64,000 nucleotides of DNA from Forficula auricularia (Eukaryota; Arthropoda; Insecta; Dermaptera; Forficulidae): NCBI GenBank assembly GCA_024734495.1, contig JALMQS010000128.1:25460711-25524710 (forward strand), given 5' to 3'. How positions within the stretch are numbered: the first letter of the stretch is position 1; each line of letters opens with the position of its first letter. The position numbers and the translations under genes were made by a program. Shown piece by piece: positions 33,346 through 43,530 of the stretch. The notes beneath the pieces were generated by a model. It worked only from the letters and a program-made list of their open reading frames with translations. It did not search any database and was not told where the DNA came from.

Positions 33346-34247
33346 AACTATTCATTATTCTTCCATTAGTTATTTTTGTAAAAAAAAACTTGAAACGTGA
33401 AAAAATGTTGTGGCAGCAGTAATTTGGGCTGAGTGCATATTAAGGCGCCAAAATCAGTATTTCGCACTACGGCCCAAAAGGGACTTGGCGCGTCCCTGTA
33501 TAATACATTATTCAAGAGTGTTTTATTTTAATTTCTTCATAATTTTATAAAAATTCTTTCTAGGAAAAATACACTTGCATTGGAAATGAATTATAAAGAT
33601 TGTAAATGTATCTAGCCTCAGGAATGGATTAAAAATTTACATATCCAATCGACTCTCTCTATTGTTTTAAAATAGTTAAAATATTTTCGATAAACATCCT
33701 ATAAAAATTTCCCATCTTGTTTTAAGTTTAGTGTGAATGACTTGAAATTCCCTCACCAAATGGTGATTGTAATTCAAAGCAAACTTCAACATCTGTTGGC
33801 TTAGGAAGGAATTCAGATAGAGCTTTTGTTAAACTAAGGAGATTTTATAATGCACATGGGGAGGAACAGAGAGAGATTAAGAATATTAAGTGGCGCTTAG
33901 CTGGCTCTTCTCACTCACTCACTCACTCAATTTTCTATTATGTGCTTTTATCTTTTGCTGATTCGAAAAAAGGATGGAAAACGAAACTGATATTACAAGA
34001 AAAGAAGTTGCATGCACAACTTCAAAAGATTGTAAAAATATTCAATATCTTTTAGTGTTCGGTTCAAAAGTAAATTTGACTCTTATTAATGTCGATACAA
34101 TGTCTGATTGTCTTCTGCCACAGGGCCAGAGCAGTACAAATGTATTGTTTACAATACATTTTTGCTGAAAAAATACAATAGTACATTAACATTAAAATAA
34201 TTTAGTTTCTAGTACATTCCATAAAATATCTTAAAGGTATATTTATG
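33346..34247. other. Spacer with an unassigned short frame (33974-34168)
   Basis: A 64-residue frame starting at 33974 shows no domain I know; it might be a remnant of the hAT copy downstream. An (ACTC)n microsatellite is at 33914-33930. Confidence 0.35.
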
Positions 34248-34621
34248 TTGTTAGAGTTCGTGGCTGTGATGAAACTGTATTAGATGATGGAGGAGGCATC
34301 AAGCAAAGTTGGATGGGCTGGGTTCAATAAAACACCCTGAATAAAACGTTTCGGCCTGAATTTATTTGGCCATCTTCAGTTAATTATGAATTACTTTCAT
34401 TCTGAACCTCTGAGCACAGACACGTTATAAATTTACATTAAGCTACCATTTTTATTTTTGACAAGGCTTGGTTCGATCACATATGTGTACCGCATTTTGT
34501 GTATAACTTCAAAATAACTGAAGATTCTCAAATGAATTCAGGCCATAACTTTTTATTCAGGGTGTTTTATTGAACCCAGCCCATCCAACTTTGGCTAATA
34601 CCTCCTCCATCATCTAATGTA
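34248..34621. mobile_element. Hammerhead element, family C, inverted dimer
   Basis: The arms run from GATGGAGGAGGCATCAAGC to its complement and meet near 34440. Flanks GTATATTTATG / GTATATTTGTG form an 11 bp duplication with one mismatch (34237-34247, 34622-34632). The left arm has an intact minus-strand core (34341-34380); the right-arm core reads ATAACT where GAAACG is expected. A second copy is at 39904-40169. Confidence 0.75.
34341..34380 (-). ncRNA. Hammerhead ribozyme-like core (family C)
   Basis: Minus strand: CTGAAGA, one T, GGCC ... GGCC stem II with an 11-base loop, GAAACGTT. Helix I is short (TAA / TTA). Confidence 0.65.
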
Positions 34622-34744
34622 GTATATTTGTGATAAAATACAGTCCTCAATAATCATAGACGAAACAACGAACGTGTATACTAAAAAATGTTTAGCTATA
34701 TTGTTAAGATATTATTCACCCGAAACTAAAAACTATGTGATTCG

Positions 34745-35386
34745 TTTTTAGGATTAGTAGAATTAGATAATGGTGGTTCTGGAGCGGTAATTAATGAAGT
34801 TTTAAGAGTTTATTTACTTTCTGTGTGAGTTAATTTAGAAAATCTAGCTGGATTCGCTGCAGATAATTGTGCGACTATGATGGGTCAATTAAATGGAGCT
34901 TAAAGTATTTTGTTAAAAGAACATCCACATATCGTCGCTGATCTTACAAAACCTCGTGAAGTCTTAAATTCAAAGTTTGCCAGAAAACAAGAAAAACCAT
35001 TTTAACCACAAATACACGGACTTACGAGGTTTTGTAAGATCAGCGACGATATAATTGTTGTAGGTTGCACAACCCATTCTTTCAAATCTATGTTCTTTAT
35101 ATGCTTGTCAAAAACTACCAAAGGGTGTTGTAGTTTTGGTGAGAGACATTCATTCTCACTTTTGCCCATAGTTTTAAAAGAGTAAATATTTTAAAAGAGT
35201 TTCGAAAGATTTTTGGAATTGAAACCACACACAATTCTTAGACCTTTAGAAACTAGATAGCTCTCACTGCAGCAAGTGGTAAACAGAATTATTAAACAAT
35301 ATGATGTTCTGATTATGTATTTTACAAATTCTGTGTTTGAAGATCCACTGCCCAAGACAGTCAAAATTTTAACTATTTTTTTAATT
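34745..35386 (+). pseudogene. hAT transposase pseudogene
   Basis: Broken frames give hAT transposase words in order: NLAGFAADNCATMMGQLNGA, then KEHPHI, CTTHSFKSMFF, KLPKGVVVLVRDIHSHF, and PLETR followed by LSLQQVVNRIIKQYDVL. The order and spacing match the central catalytic region of hAT transposases that have an SDN-type motif followed by a CHS/CTH-type motif. There are at least three frameshifts or stops, and a 118 bp MITE (34932-35049) lies between HPHI and the CTTHS motif. Neither the zinc finger nor the C-terminal dimerisation domain is seen here. Confidence 0.7.
34932..35049. mobile_element. Tiny TA-flanked MITE (118 bp) inside the hAT pseudogene
   Basis: The ends TCGTCGCTGATCTTACAAAA and its complement lie at the two borders; TA is at 34930-34931 and 35050-35051. 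Removing the element plus one TA rejoins the transposase reading frame across the site. Confidence 0.75.
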
Positions 35387-35474
35387 TATTACAGTACATT
35401 TTCTTGAATAGCACATTCGAACATGCTCGCGGCAGCACTGTGCCACAGCAATTTAGCTCATAAACTAAATAATA

Positions 35475-35794
35475 CAGTAGAACCCTCGTTTATCCGACTA
35501 ATTGGGGCCAAAGGCAAACAGGATAATCGAAAATTCGGATAATCAGGATATATCGGTAATAAAAACAAAACAAATTCTCAAATAAGCGAATTTGAATTTA
35601 TTTTCAATAAAAAAACAACATGTTTATATCAAAATTTCATAGAATTGTTTTAAAAACATACATTTTGGGTGAAATTATAATTACATTCTTGCTATCAGAG
35701 TTAAAAATTATTATCTATGTGAACATTTATTAAAGTACAAAAATCGTCTACAAATCTGTCCGATAAAGAGGGTCGGATAAACGAGGTTTTACTG
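35475..35794. mobile_element. pogo/Tigger-like MITE (320 bp)
   Basis: CAGTAGAACCCTCGTTTATC at the left, GATAAACGAGGTTTTACTG at the right; TA on the left only (AC on the right). Close relative of 20381-20719. Confidence 0.75.
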
Positions 35795-37194
35795 ACGAAA
35801 AAATTAAAATTTAATAAATATATGTATTGTATTCAACTAACCTGGGATACTTTAGGAAGAATATTGATCGTCAAAAGAAACGCCAATGGTAAGAATCTGA
35901 AAAGAAAAATAAAATCGGACATAGTTCTACAACAGGCCAGGAAGCTGTGATGGGTGTAAGTTAATGCTGGATATTAGTCTAGTTCGACACAGTGAAAATT
36001 CGAACTTTTGGCTTAATATACGGGCCATATTTGGCTATGAAAACAAATCTCCTCGGGCCGTATCACAAAATATATTTCTCGTTAAGCAAAAAATATAGCA
36101 CAACGTAGAATCTACTGTAGACAAAAATCAAAAATATCATAGCATAATAATCTTTGAGATTTTTTTCTTCAGGATTCTGTTTTTAAATTATTTACTCACT
36201 TTAAAAAGTTTAATTACTGATAATAAATAGGTATTTTAAAAAAATGGAAATTTAAGTTGAAGAATAATTTTTAATTATTTGAAACTTCGTTATTTTTGTG
36301 TCACCTGTTAGTTGAGCTTATAATATTTGCTTTTAGTGAATTTTATTCTCGAAAATAGCTTCAGGAATATTATATAAATTCATATTTCTAAAAAGTGAAT
36401 AAATATTGAGAAGGCAGTAGGAATATTTGTTTCTGGGTAGATAATTTTTATAAAATTTTAATAAAGAGACATTAATAAATATTTGTTTGAGTTCAATGTC
36501 TGATTGCAAAGTTCCATAAATTCAATCAGAAAGCTTTGCAGTTAAAATATTTAAATCTATAGTAAAAATGGTTCAAAATAATCCAAAATTATGATTATTT
36601 TTTTGTGAAATTTTGATATATTTTTTAAAATTCAAAATTAAAAATCTGCCTTTTATTCTTCAAAAAATTTTGAGAAGATTTTCTAATTTCTTCTTATTAA
36701 AAAAAAATAAAAATAAAAAATATCAAGTCAAATCTTTTTCCAGTAATATAAAAATTTAAATGTTTTAAGGAAATTTATAATTTTATGTCTGGCCGCATTC
36801 ATTGTTGTGCTAGGCCGCATGCGACCTGCGGGTTATACACCCCCGGTCTAATAGTTCGTCTCTAAATTGCATCCAAGGTGGCAAGAGAATGCTTTGGAGG
36901 CTTCTCTCACAGATGCGTGCCATATTCGAGAGAGAGGAGAATTTGAGTCTTTGATATGATAAAAAATTGTTCTTCTGAAGGTAAAAATTGTATTAAAATT
37001 TTAATCCTATTTTTATCATGGGAAGAGTAAGGTATTGTATCCCTATAAAGATGTATTACATAATTAGCATTTTGCATACACAGCACATTGTTAGGTTAGG
37101 CCATACATCAAAATGATAAATTAATTTAAAAGTCTCTCGTATTTCATTCCTAAAAAACTGACAACCCTACTCTATTGTTTGGTGTTGCACTTCG
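35795..37194. other. AT-rich spacer with a possible hAT terminus
   Basis: 36788-36846 reads GGCCGCATGCGACCTGCGGG then TTATACACCCCCGG, which in reverse resembles the CAGGGGTGTA... starts of Charlie-like hAT elements. A weaker GGGCCATATTTGGC at 36024 might belong to the other end. No coding. Confidence 0.4.
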
Positions 37195-37389
37195 AGTGAA
37201 GGCGTTGTTCAACTCTATCTGTGCGAGTCCTCTTTTTCGAACATGAAGGTGATTAAAAATATATTCAGAAACAGGCTCACTAATGAACATGTGGACAACC
37301 TCAGCATTCGAATGACTCGGAGTAACTATTCACCCAATATTTTAAAAAATTGTAGCAGAGTAAGTTCCATATTTCTAATTAGGATTTAA
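37195..37389 (+). pseudogene. hAT transposase, C-terminal dimerisation remnant
   Basis: The frame at 37210 reads YLCESSFSNMKVIKN, then RNRLTNEHVDNLSIRM, the conserved end of hAT dimerisation domains (CESxFSxMxxIKN...RLxxExLxxLLRI). Neither the upstream domain nor a start remains. This subtype differs from the one at 56475. Confidence 0.75.
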
Positions 37390-37424
37390 GGTTTTTTTCA
37401 CTTTTATCTCAGTACAGAAATAAT

Positions 37425-38700
37425 TAATAGAGAGTGTGGTGTTGGTGCGAACATCTTTAATAAAGATAAAAACAATAAATATTTTATGAGATATTAATTT
37501 ACTAGTTTTCAGTCAATTGTTTCATGTTAAAAATTAAAGAAGTAAATTTTTCAATGTAAATATATATTTCAGGCTAACAAACCCATCTTTCAGGAATTAC
37601 GTAGAAAATTACAGTTATTTTTCAGTAATTTCGGGAAGATGGTTGATAGCCCGAAATATATAGGTATATTGAAAATTTTTTACCATTTTTAATTTTTTTA
37701 ATTTTTAACGTGGGCCGCGGACGAAAACCTTACTTATAGTACCGAGAACCTATACGCTAGTGTCGATGGCCGGGATTTGAGATGTGCGCGGGAGCAAAGA
37801 ACTCATATAATTGGATGCTGCGCCAGGAGTAATTAAAATCAATACTTTTATAGAATTTTGTAGGCTGAGACGGGTCCCTTCCTTCAGCCGTAAGAAACTG
37901 CAGGGGAAGAAGCCGGAGGGGGCCTCGGATGTGCCGGGGCCGGGTGCAGACGAATTGAGACAACGGCGCACATCATCCAATGTTGTGATAGACCGCGACG
38001 GGCGTTAAGAGGCATGACACGGTGGCATGATGTCTGGCCGATGATTTGATCAAAAGCGGAATGCGGGGAAGGATTTGGAGTACTTGTACTCCAGCTCGGC
38101 AGGCACAGAAAGCCGACATCGTGGCAAAGGATGCGTCGGGGGTGGTGGGGATGGACGTCCAGATCGTCTCCGCGCTTGCAGGACTGGGTGTTGCCCACCG
38201 AAACAAAATAGAAAAATATAGGGCAACACCAGTCCGGTGGACGATTTGGCGCGTCCGGGCGGGCTCGGTCAGGGTCGAGGCCATCACACTCGTGGAAGGG
38301 AGTAGGCATAAAGCGGTGGGGTCCTTCATCGCCCTGGATATATCAAAGTGTAAAAAAACAACAAATAATTTGACATATAGGGCGATGAGGGGATCTCTCC
38401 TTAATTCTTACACCTTCTCAGCAGAAGAACATATAGAGCGGGTGGCGGTAGATGATGTTAATTTGTAAATACAAAAAAAAAGAGAAATGTGAATGTGAGT
38501 CAGATTAATTCTGGCTCTCTCATCCACCTGCTCTGAATCTGAATTTATTTGTTCAGTTTTTCGAAGGTGTAATGAACTTTATATTGTAAGCTGAAGGTGT
38601 AACTTTATCTTTGTGTTATGCCAATCAGTTCCTCGGAGGCCTCAATAAACAAAATAAATTAATATCTCATAAAATATTTATTTAATTTTATCTTTATCAG
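37425..38700. repeat. Inverted repeat (family E related) enclosing an R2-like LINE
   Basis: The left arm 37455-37500 (AAATATTTTATGAGATATTA) reappears inverted at 38650-38698. The left arm starts AGAGAGTGTGGTGTTGGT, as the composite at 55202 does, and holds a decayed E-type core at 37629-37668 (GGGAAGATGG, GATAGCCC, GAAATATATAGG). The LINE remnant lies between. Confidence 0.6.
37811..38640 (+). pseudogene. R2-like LINE remnant: zinc knuckle and restriction-like endonuclease
   Basis: In three frames joined by frameshifts: FIEFCRLRRVPSFSR (tail of the region after the reverse transcriptase), then CAGAGCRRIETTAHIIQC, a CCHC zinc knuckle with the R2-typical ETxxHI core, then from 38046 a frame with KADIVAKDASGVVGMDVQIV and AHRNKIEKY, matching the KPD-x12-14-D core and following lysine of the R2-type restriction-like endonuclease (P changed to A). 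The frame ends at 38468 and is followed by about 170 bp of 3' UTR. No 28S rDNA flank is visible. The antisense frame of 141 residues here is a shadow. Confidence 0.75.
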
Positions 38701-39797
38701 TACAAAAAATTAAAAATATTGCTGAGATTGTCGGATTTATAATAAGCTAGGCTCCTTCTCACTTTTATGACAGTATGTTGGTAAATATATTCTACTTGTA
38801 TATGGTAAAAAAACTCTACTTTTTGTGTTAAGTTCATTATCTGGCATTAGTTGCCACCACATATTTTTGAAATACAGAAGTAACTTCATTTGGCGATCCC
38901 TGTTTTAGGTCTAACCCGGCCTGGGGGGTGGGGCATTTGCTGTAACATAAAATGTATTATTTAAAACAATATCAGTTACTTCGAATGTCGGAAATGGAAT
39001 GCAGAAACAAGACAAGTGAAATGAAATATTACTAAATAAAAGAGAAAAAGGATTAGCTAAACTGATAGAAGAGTCAAGTTGTAGAAAGCACTAACAGATT
39101 GTATCATTTTTAGAAGGAAAACCTTGAAATATGTGAGATTTAAATTAAAATTCTCAAAAAACAAAATACTAATAATAAAAATTTTAATATGAATATGTTA
39201 AAAATTTTGTTCAATTTGAAATATATTTTATTTAAAATAAAGAATTCTGTGAAACAATTTTCTTGAATTTTTGAAATCTATTATTTTAATTTATCTGACT
39301 GCTGACTTGAATAAATTTAACTACATAATTTATTTACCTCTGAAAACGGCTACAGAATTAAGTATCCGAAAGATCATAATAAGACGACGATAGAAAAAAT
39401 TTATGTCAGCATTCAGTCACTTATTTATATAAAATATATTTATATTTTTAAATACAGTTAAAAATGGACATTTAAACTGCAAAAGAAAGTAAATCAAAAA
39501 TTTACCAACTAATTAAAAACTTTTTTTATCAATTTTGACAATCATGTTCATCCCAGAATGTTATGGATCAAAATTCAATGTCCTACCATTTCAATTATTT
39601 TCAAATTTGGGGTAATAAATTTATAGGTATATAAAAAATCAAAAGATACACAATTTTAGATTTATTTCAAAAATGAAACTTCTACTCTTCTTATAGATAG
39701 ATTTATGATATATTTATAATATGGTAGATAAAACCCTCCTCGAAAAAGGCTACCAACTTCCGAAAAATATCCTTATAAGTACACTACTATCATTAAA
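38701..39797. other. AT-rich spacer
   Basis: No gene or family recognised. Confidence 0.5.
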
Positions 39798-39903
39798 TCT
39801 TAATATAAATAAAAACAGAAGGTGATGTTTCATCATTCATCTATCAACGCACAGCCTAAACCGCTCGACCTAGAAAAGTTAAATTTGGCGTGTATATTCT
39901 TCT

Positions 39904-40169
39904 TATTGTTAGAGTTCGTGGCTGTGATGAAACTGTACTAGATGAAGCGTCAGCAAAAGATGGAATCACTGTTCATTAAAACACCTTTAATAAGATGTTT
40001 TTGGCCTGAATTTTATTTTAACATACTTTCAGTCAATAGGAGTTATGTGTATAACCCCCAATTGACTGAAGATGGCCAAATAAAATTCAGGCCGAAACGA
40101 CTTATTAAAGGTGTTTTATTGAACTCAATGATTCCATCTTTGGCTGATCCTCCTCCTTCATCTAGTACT
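39904..40169. mobile_element. Hammerhead element, family C, copy 2 (inverted dimer)
   Basis: It starts TTGTTAGAGTTCGTGGCTG as 34248 does and ends CATCTAGTACTG. The flanks GTATATTCTTCT / GCATATTCTTTC suggest an aged duplication of 11-12 bp. The plus core at 40062-40105 is nearly intact (GAAACGAC, one change); the left-arm core is broken. Confidence 0.7.
40062..40105 (+). ncRNA. Hammerhead ribozyme-like core (family C, one change)
   Basis: CTGAAGA at 40066-40072, a T, GGCC ... GGCC, GAAACGAC. The U of the cleavage triplet has become A, so cutting is not expected. Confidence 0.55.
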
Positions 40170-40785
40170 GCATATTCTTTCAACGATTTATAGGTGTGCT
40201 AAGAAGGGATACTTTTTGAAATTCGAACCCTAAAGGGGTGAAAGGGCCCCAAAGTGTGTTTTCAGAAGCTTTTCAAGATCTCTTAAACCAGAAAAAGATA
40301 TAGATATAATATAGCTTAGAAAGGTGAAGAATTGTAATACAAAAAACTTATTTGAGTATTTTACTCTCTATTTGTCCCGTAAGGGAGATATAGTCAGTTT
40401 GGGGTAAATTTTCGAAATTTTTAAAGTGCTCTATCTCCTCGAGTTTTGAAAGTTTTAAAGCATTCAAATTTACATATAGGTTTATAAATGGTAAATCTCG
40501 GAAGAATTTTTATATATTTTTTTGAAATTTGAACCCTGAACTAAAAATGGGGATTTTTGATTTGTGGCTCAAAACACAAAAGGCTTCTGCATCTTTTCTT
40601 GCCTTGGACCAAACTCAACCAAATTTTGTATACATAATCTGTGGGCCACTTGAAGGCTAGAAATGCAAAACTAACCTCCCAAAGTGTGTGGGGGTGGGGG
40701 TGGGGGTCAAAAAGTGAAAATTCTTGCCCTTTGGAGCAAACTCAGCCAAATTTTATATACATAATGGGCGGGCTTCTCAGCTAGT

Positions 40786-41108
40786 CAACTATAAATATCT
40801 TTCGTCAAAACAATTGTAATGCTACAAAAGTGACAATCTTTTAAAAAGTCCTAATAAAAGAAAAAGAAAAATCTCAATTAAATTAATTTTTCTTTTAATT
40901 AACTTGAAGTCCGAAATACCTACAAATCCATATTTATAATTTAAAATAATATATACGAATCACTTATTAACCAGCTGCAAAGCCCGCCTTTAGATTTCGT
41001 AATTATAATAAATTTTATTTCTGATGAACTATTAGTAAGTGGTTTTAAAATTAAAAAAGATCACATCACCGCCATTGCACAAGCTGATTATAATAAATAT
41101 GTATATAT
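40786..41108. other. AT-rich spacer
   Basis: Nothing recognised. Confidence 0.5.
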
Positions 41109-41490
41109 CAGCGGCGCTTGGAGACTTTTCAACCAGGGGATGCTGTCCAAAAATACCCTTCATTTTTTGAAATTTTATTTTAATCTTCGCTTTTTTTGCA
41201 AATTTCGTTTTCAAGTTATTTTTCAAATTCAACATTATATTTTTGTTTTGGGACCTCGCCCCAAACGGATACTTATTTTCAGAATGAGGATAGGAGTCAG
41301 AAATTAAATCTTATGACTTCAACCTGAGATGGAAATCGACAATCTTTCCATACAATGAATCAGCCTGTCCTATAAGAAATCATAAATTCATTCCAATTTT
41401 TTATTGGTGTATACATTGAGAGTTTTTAGAAATGGATCAGTTCAAAGTTCTCAAATCATCTTTGATATTCTTTTTGTATTATTACTATTG
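41109..41490 (-). mobile_element. CAGTGGCG hAT family, partial copy
   Basis: It starts CAGCGGCG and runs colinear with the reverse complement of 2810-3224 (TTTGGGACCTCGCCCC, GGAGTCAGAAATTAAAT). The other terminus is absent. Confidence 0.6.
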
Positions 41491-42334
41491 GAATTTAAGC
41501 TTAAACTAATAAACTGCAACACTGTATCTTGAGTTTTGACTTTCTAGCGCAATGATTCACTAAAATTTGCTGAAATAGCAACAGTGATACAATTTTTATT
41601 TACTTTTTTCGTGCAATTAGTTCTTTAACTTATTAATTGATTAATTTATTCATTTGTTAGCGACAAAGCCTTAATCAGAATTACTGAACATTAAGGATAT
41701 CATAGGTACCTTAAATTTGTCTCATGTCTCTGATAAAAGTTAGTAATGTTAGTTATGGCCGGGATTAAATTTGGAAAAAGAGAAATTTTTAAAATCTAAA
41801 TAGAATATTAAGAAGTTCTATGCAAAGAGATGATACTCAAGTTCTACATTCTAAAAGGCAAGAAGCTAATCCGTTCAGAGTGACTCATATTCTATTTGTG
41901 ATTGCTCAAGAGCAGCCATGGTCCAGCCTGGAGTTTCAAAAAAAAAGTTCTAGTGAAAGATCAAACAGAGAAATATTTTTATTGGGAAAGCATTCGAAAT
42001 TCAACTTTGTTTTAGTTGGAAAAAATTTTGAACAGTTTTTTTGTTAAAACCAAAAACAGGTAGATAAGTGAAAAAAAAATTATTGGCATGTGGCACACAA
42101 TAGAATAGCTTAGGTATGACAATGATCGAAATAATTATCAACTGGAGAAATAAATATTCGTGTGCAGACTGTTAATATCCTGCAGAGAAGACATAGATTG
42201 AATAGTTAATTAGTTTTCTTCGTGAAAAAACGAACTAATAGTAGGCATGGTATATATTTATTTAGAAATAATCGAATTGTCTAGTATTAACAATTCAAAA
42301 ATTTTATGATAACATTCCATTTCAAGCTAAATAA
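41491..42334. other. Spacer with an unassigned 75-residue frame (41820-42047)
   Basis: The frame shows no domain I can name, and no copy elsewhere in the window. Confidence 0.35.
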
Positions 42335-42960
42335 GCTGACGTGTTCTGATGGCCATCCACTTGACTTTACCATACAACCTGGCCCTCTCTTATATTTAAT
42401 AAAATTATTTATAATCATGTAAGGAGGGTTAGCTTTTCCATTTTTAGACTCCTGGGGGCCTACTGATTATATATACAAAATTTGCTTGAGTTGGTAGAAG
42501 TACCTATATTTTCATTCTTTGACTATTTTGCCTTTTGGGCGGTTAATTTTTGCATTTTTATACTTCTGGGGTCCCACCGATTATGTATACAAAATTTGGT
42601 TGAGATTTGTAAATGGAAAAGATTTTCAATTTTTTGACCCCCTCCATTTTGGATGGTTAGTTTTTGCATTTTTAGACTTCTGGAGTCCCACTGATTATGT
42701 ATACAAAATTTGGTTGAGTTTGCTCCCTTAATTTTGGGTCGATAAGCACCTAAATCTAATCAGCTCTTAATCTCAATGGACCAAAACTACGTGTGAAATT
42801 TGGTTTCGATATTCACACTAGTTTTTGAGCTAACTCGTCCACAAAAATTTGGTAACGCACAGACTAACTAACAGAATAACAGAATAACAGACAGACTAAC
42901 TACAGAATAACAGAATAACAGACAGACTAACTAACAGACATTTTGACAAAACAATTATTA
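42335..42960 (+). repeat. Helitron-associated tandem repeat, 3 units of about 114 bp
   Basis: Same leader as 22085 (GCTGACGTGTTCTGATGG). Three units of about 114 bp follow, then AATCTCAATGGACCAAAAC and a duplicated CAGAATAACAGAATAACAGA stretch at 42870-42945. No Helitron ends seen. Confidence 0.65.
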
Positions 42961-43434
42961 TCTCGAAAATATAATTTTTCGGTGTTCACTTATTAGAAAG
43001 TTTTTTGTAGAGCCGAAATACCGCGGTTTCGCTCAATTTTTTTAAATCAAAGTAGTTTCAGCTGTTTTTGAGATAGTTTCAAAAAAAGTATGAAAAACAC
43101 TTTTTCATGACGATTACACTACTTGACCATACCTCGTATGTTAAAGTAAAAAATTGAATGTTTTTAAAAATTTAGAGTTAAATCACACAATCAACTTATT
43201 AAACCATTGTCATGCAGTTTTAGTATTATGAAATTTTCTGTTGTTCCATAAAGTGGTTATTAATATTATAAAGTACCTAGTTCATTTTAGATGAAACTTA
43301 GGCCTTCAATTTAAAGTTTAATTTTTACCTCAAGTGTATTTTATCAAAGGATAAAAAACGGATTTGTTTTGTTTTTATTTTTTAAATAATTTGCATTATT
43401 TTAATTTATTTTATTATGATTATTTTTTTACTAT
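42961..43434. other. AT-rich spacer
   Basis: Nothing recognised. Confidence 0.5.
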
Positions 43435-43530
43435 TTATTCTCATCGGGAACAAAGCCCTTTTAGACAGCAGTGACTGCAAAGTGTTATTAGTGAGGGAGC
43501 CGAGCTTTAGCCACAGGTAATTAATAGTCA
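43435..43530 (-). mobile_element. 5'-truncated copy of the SINE at 49393
   Basis: Shares AACAAAGCCC, TTTAGACAGCA and GTGAGGGAGCCG with the 3' body of the longer SINE, in the same orientation, without its tRNA-like part. Confidence 0.6.

Larger units (their letters stand above)
39798..40784 (+). mobile_element. Helitron, non-autonomous, interrupted by a hammerhead element
   Basis: A probable TC start at 39798 is followed by GAAGGTGATGTTTCATCATT and CAACGCACAGCCTAAACCG. The interior resumes after 40181 with TTTGAAATTCGAACCCT and GGTGAAAGGGCC. The right part has CAAACTCAACCAAATTTTGT units in inverse orientation to those at 22196. The end, GGGCGGGCTTCTCAGCTAG, then T, is a good Helitron 3' terminus. 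Confidence 0.7.

Noticed and set aside
35975..36846. Complete non-autonomous hAT between GGGCCATATTTGGC and the CACCCCCGG end
   Set aside because: The left terminus is too diverged and no 8 bp duplication was found, so only a possible right end is noted.
37884..38309. 141-residue antisense frame, the longest in the window, with an overlapping 118-residue frame
   Set aside because: It lies opposite the R2-like LINE remnant, where base composition is balanced and stops are rare. The sense strand carries the recognisable zinc knuckle and endonuclease motifs.
41820..42047. 75-residue frame with mixed composition
   Set aside because: No domain and no second line of evidence; mentioned only in the spacer entry.
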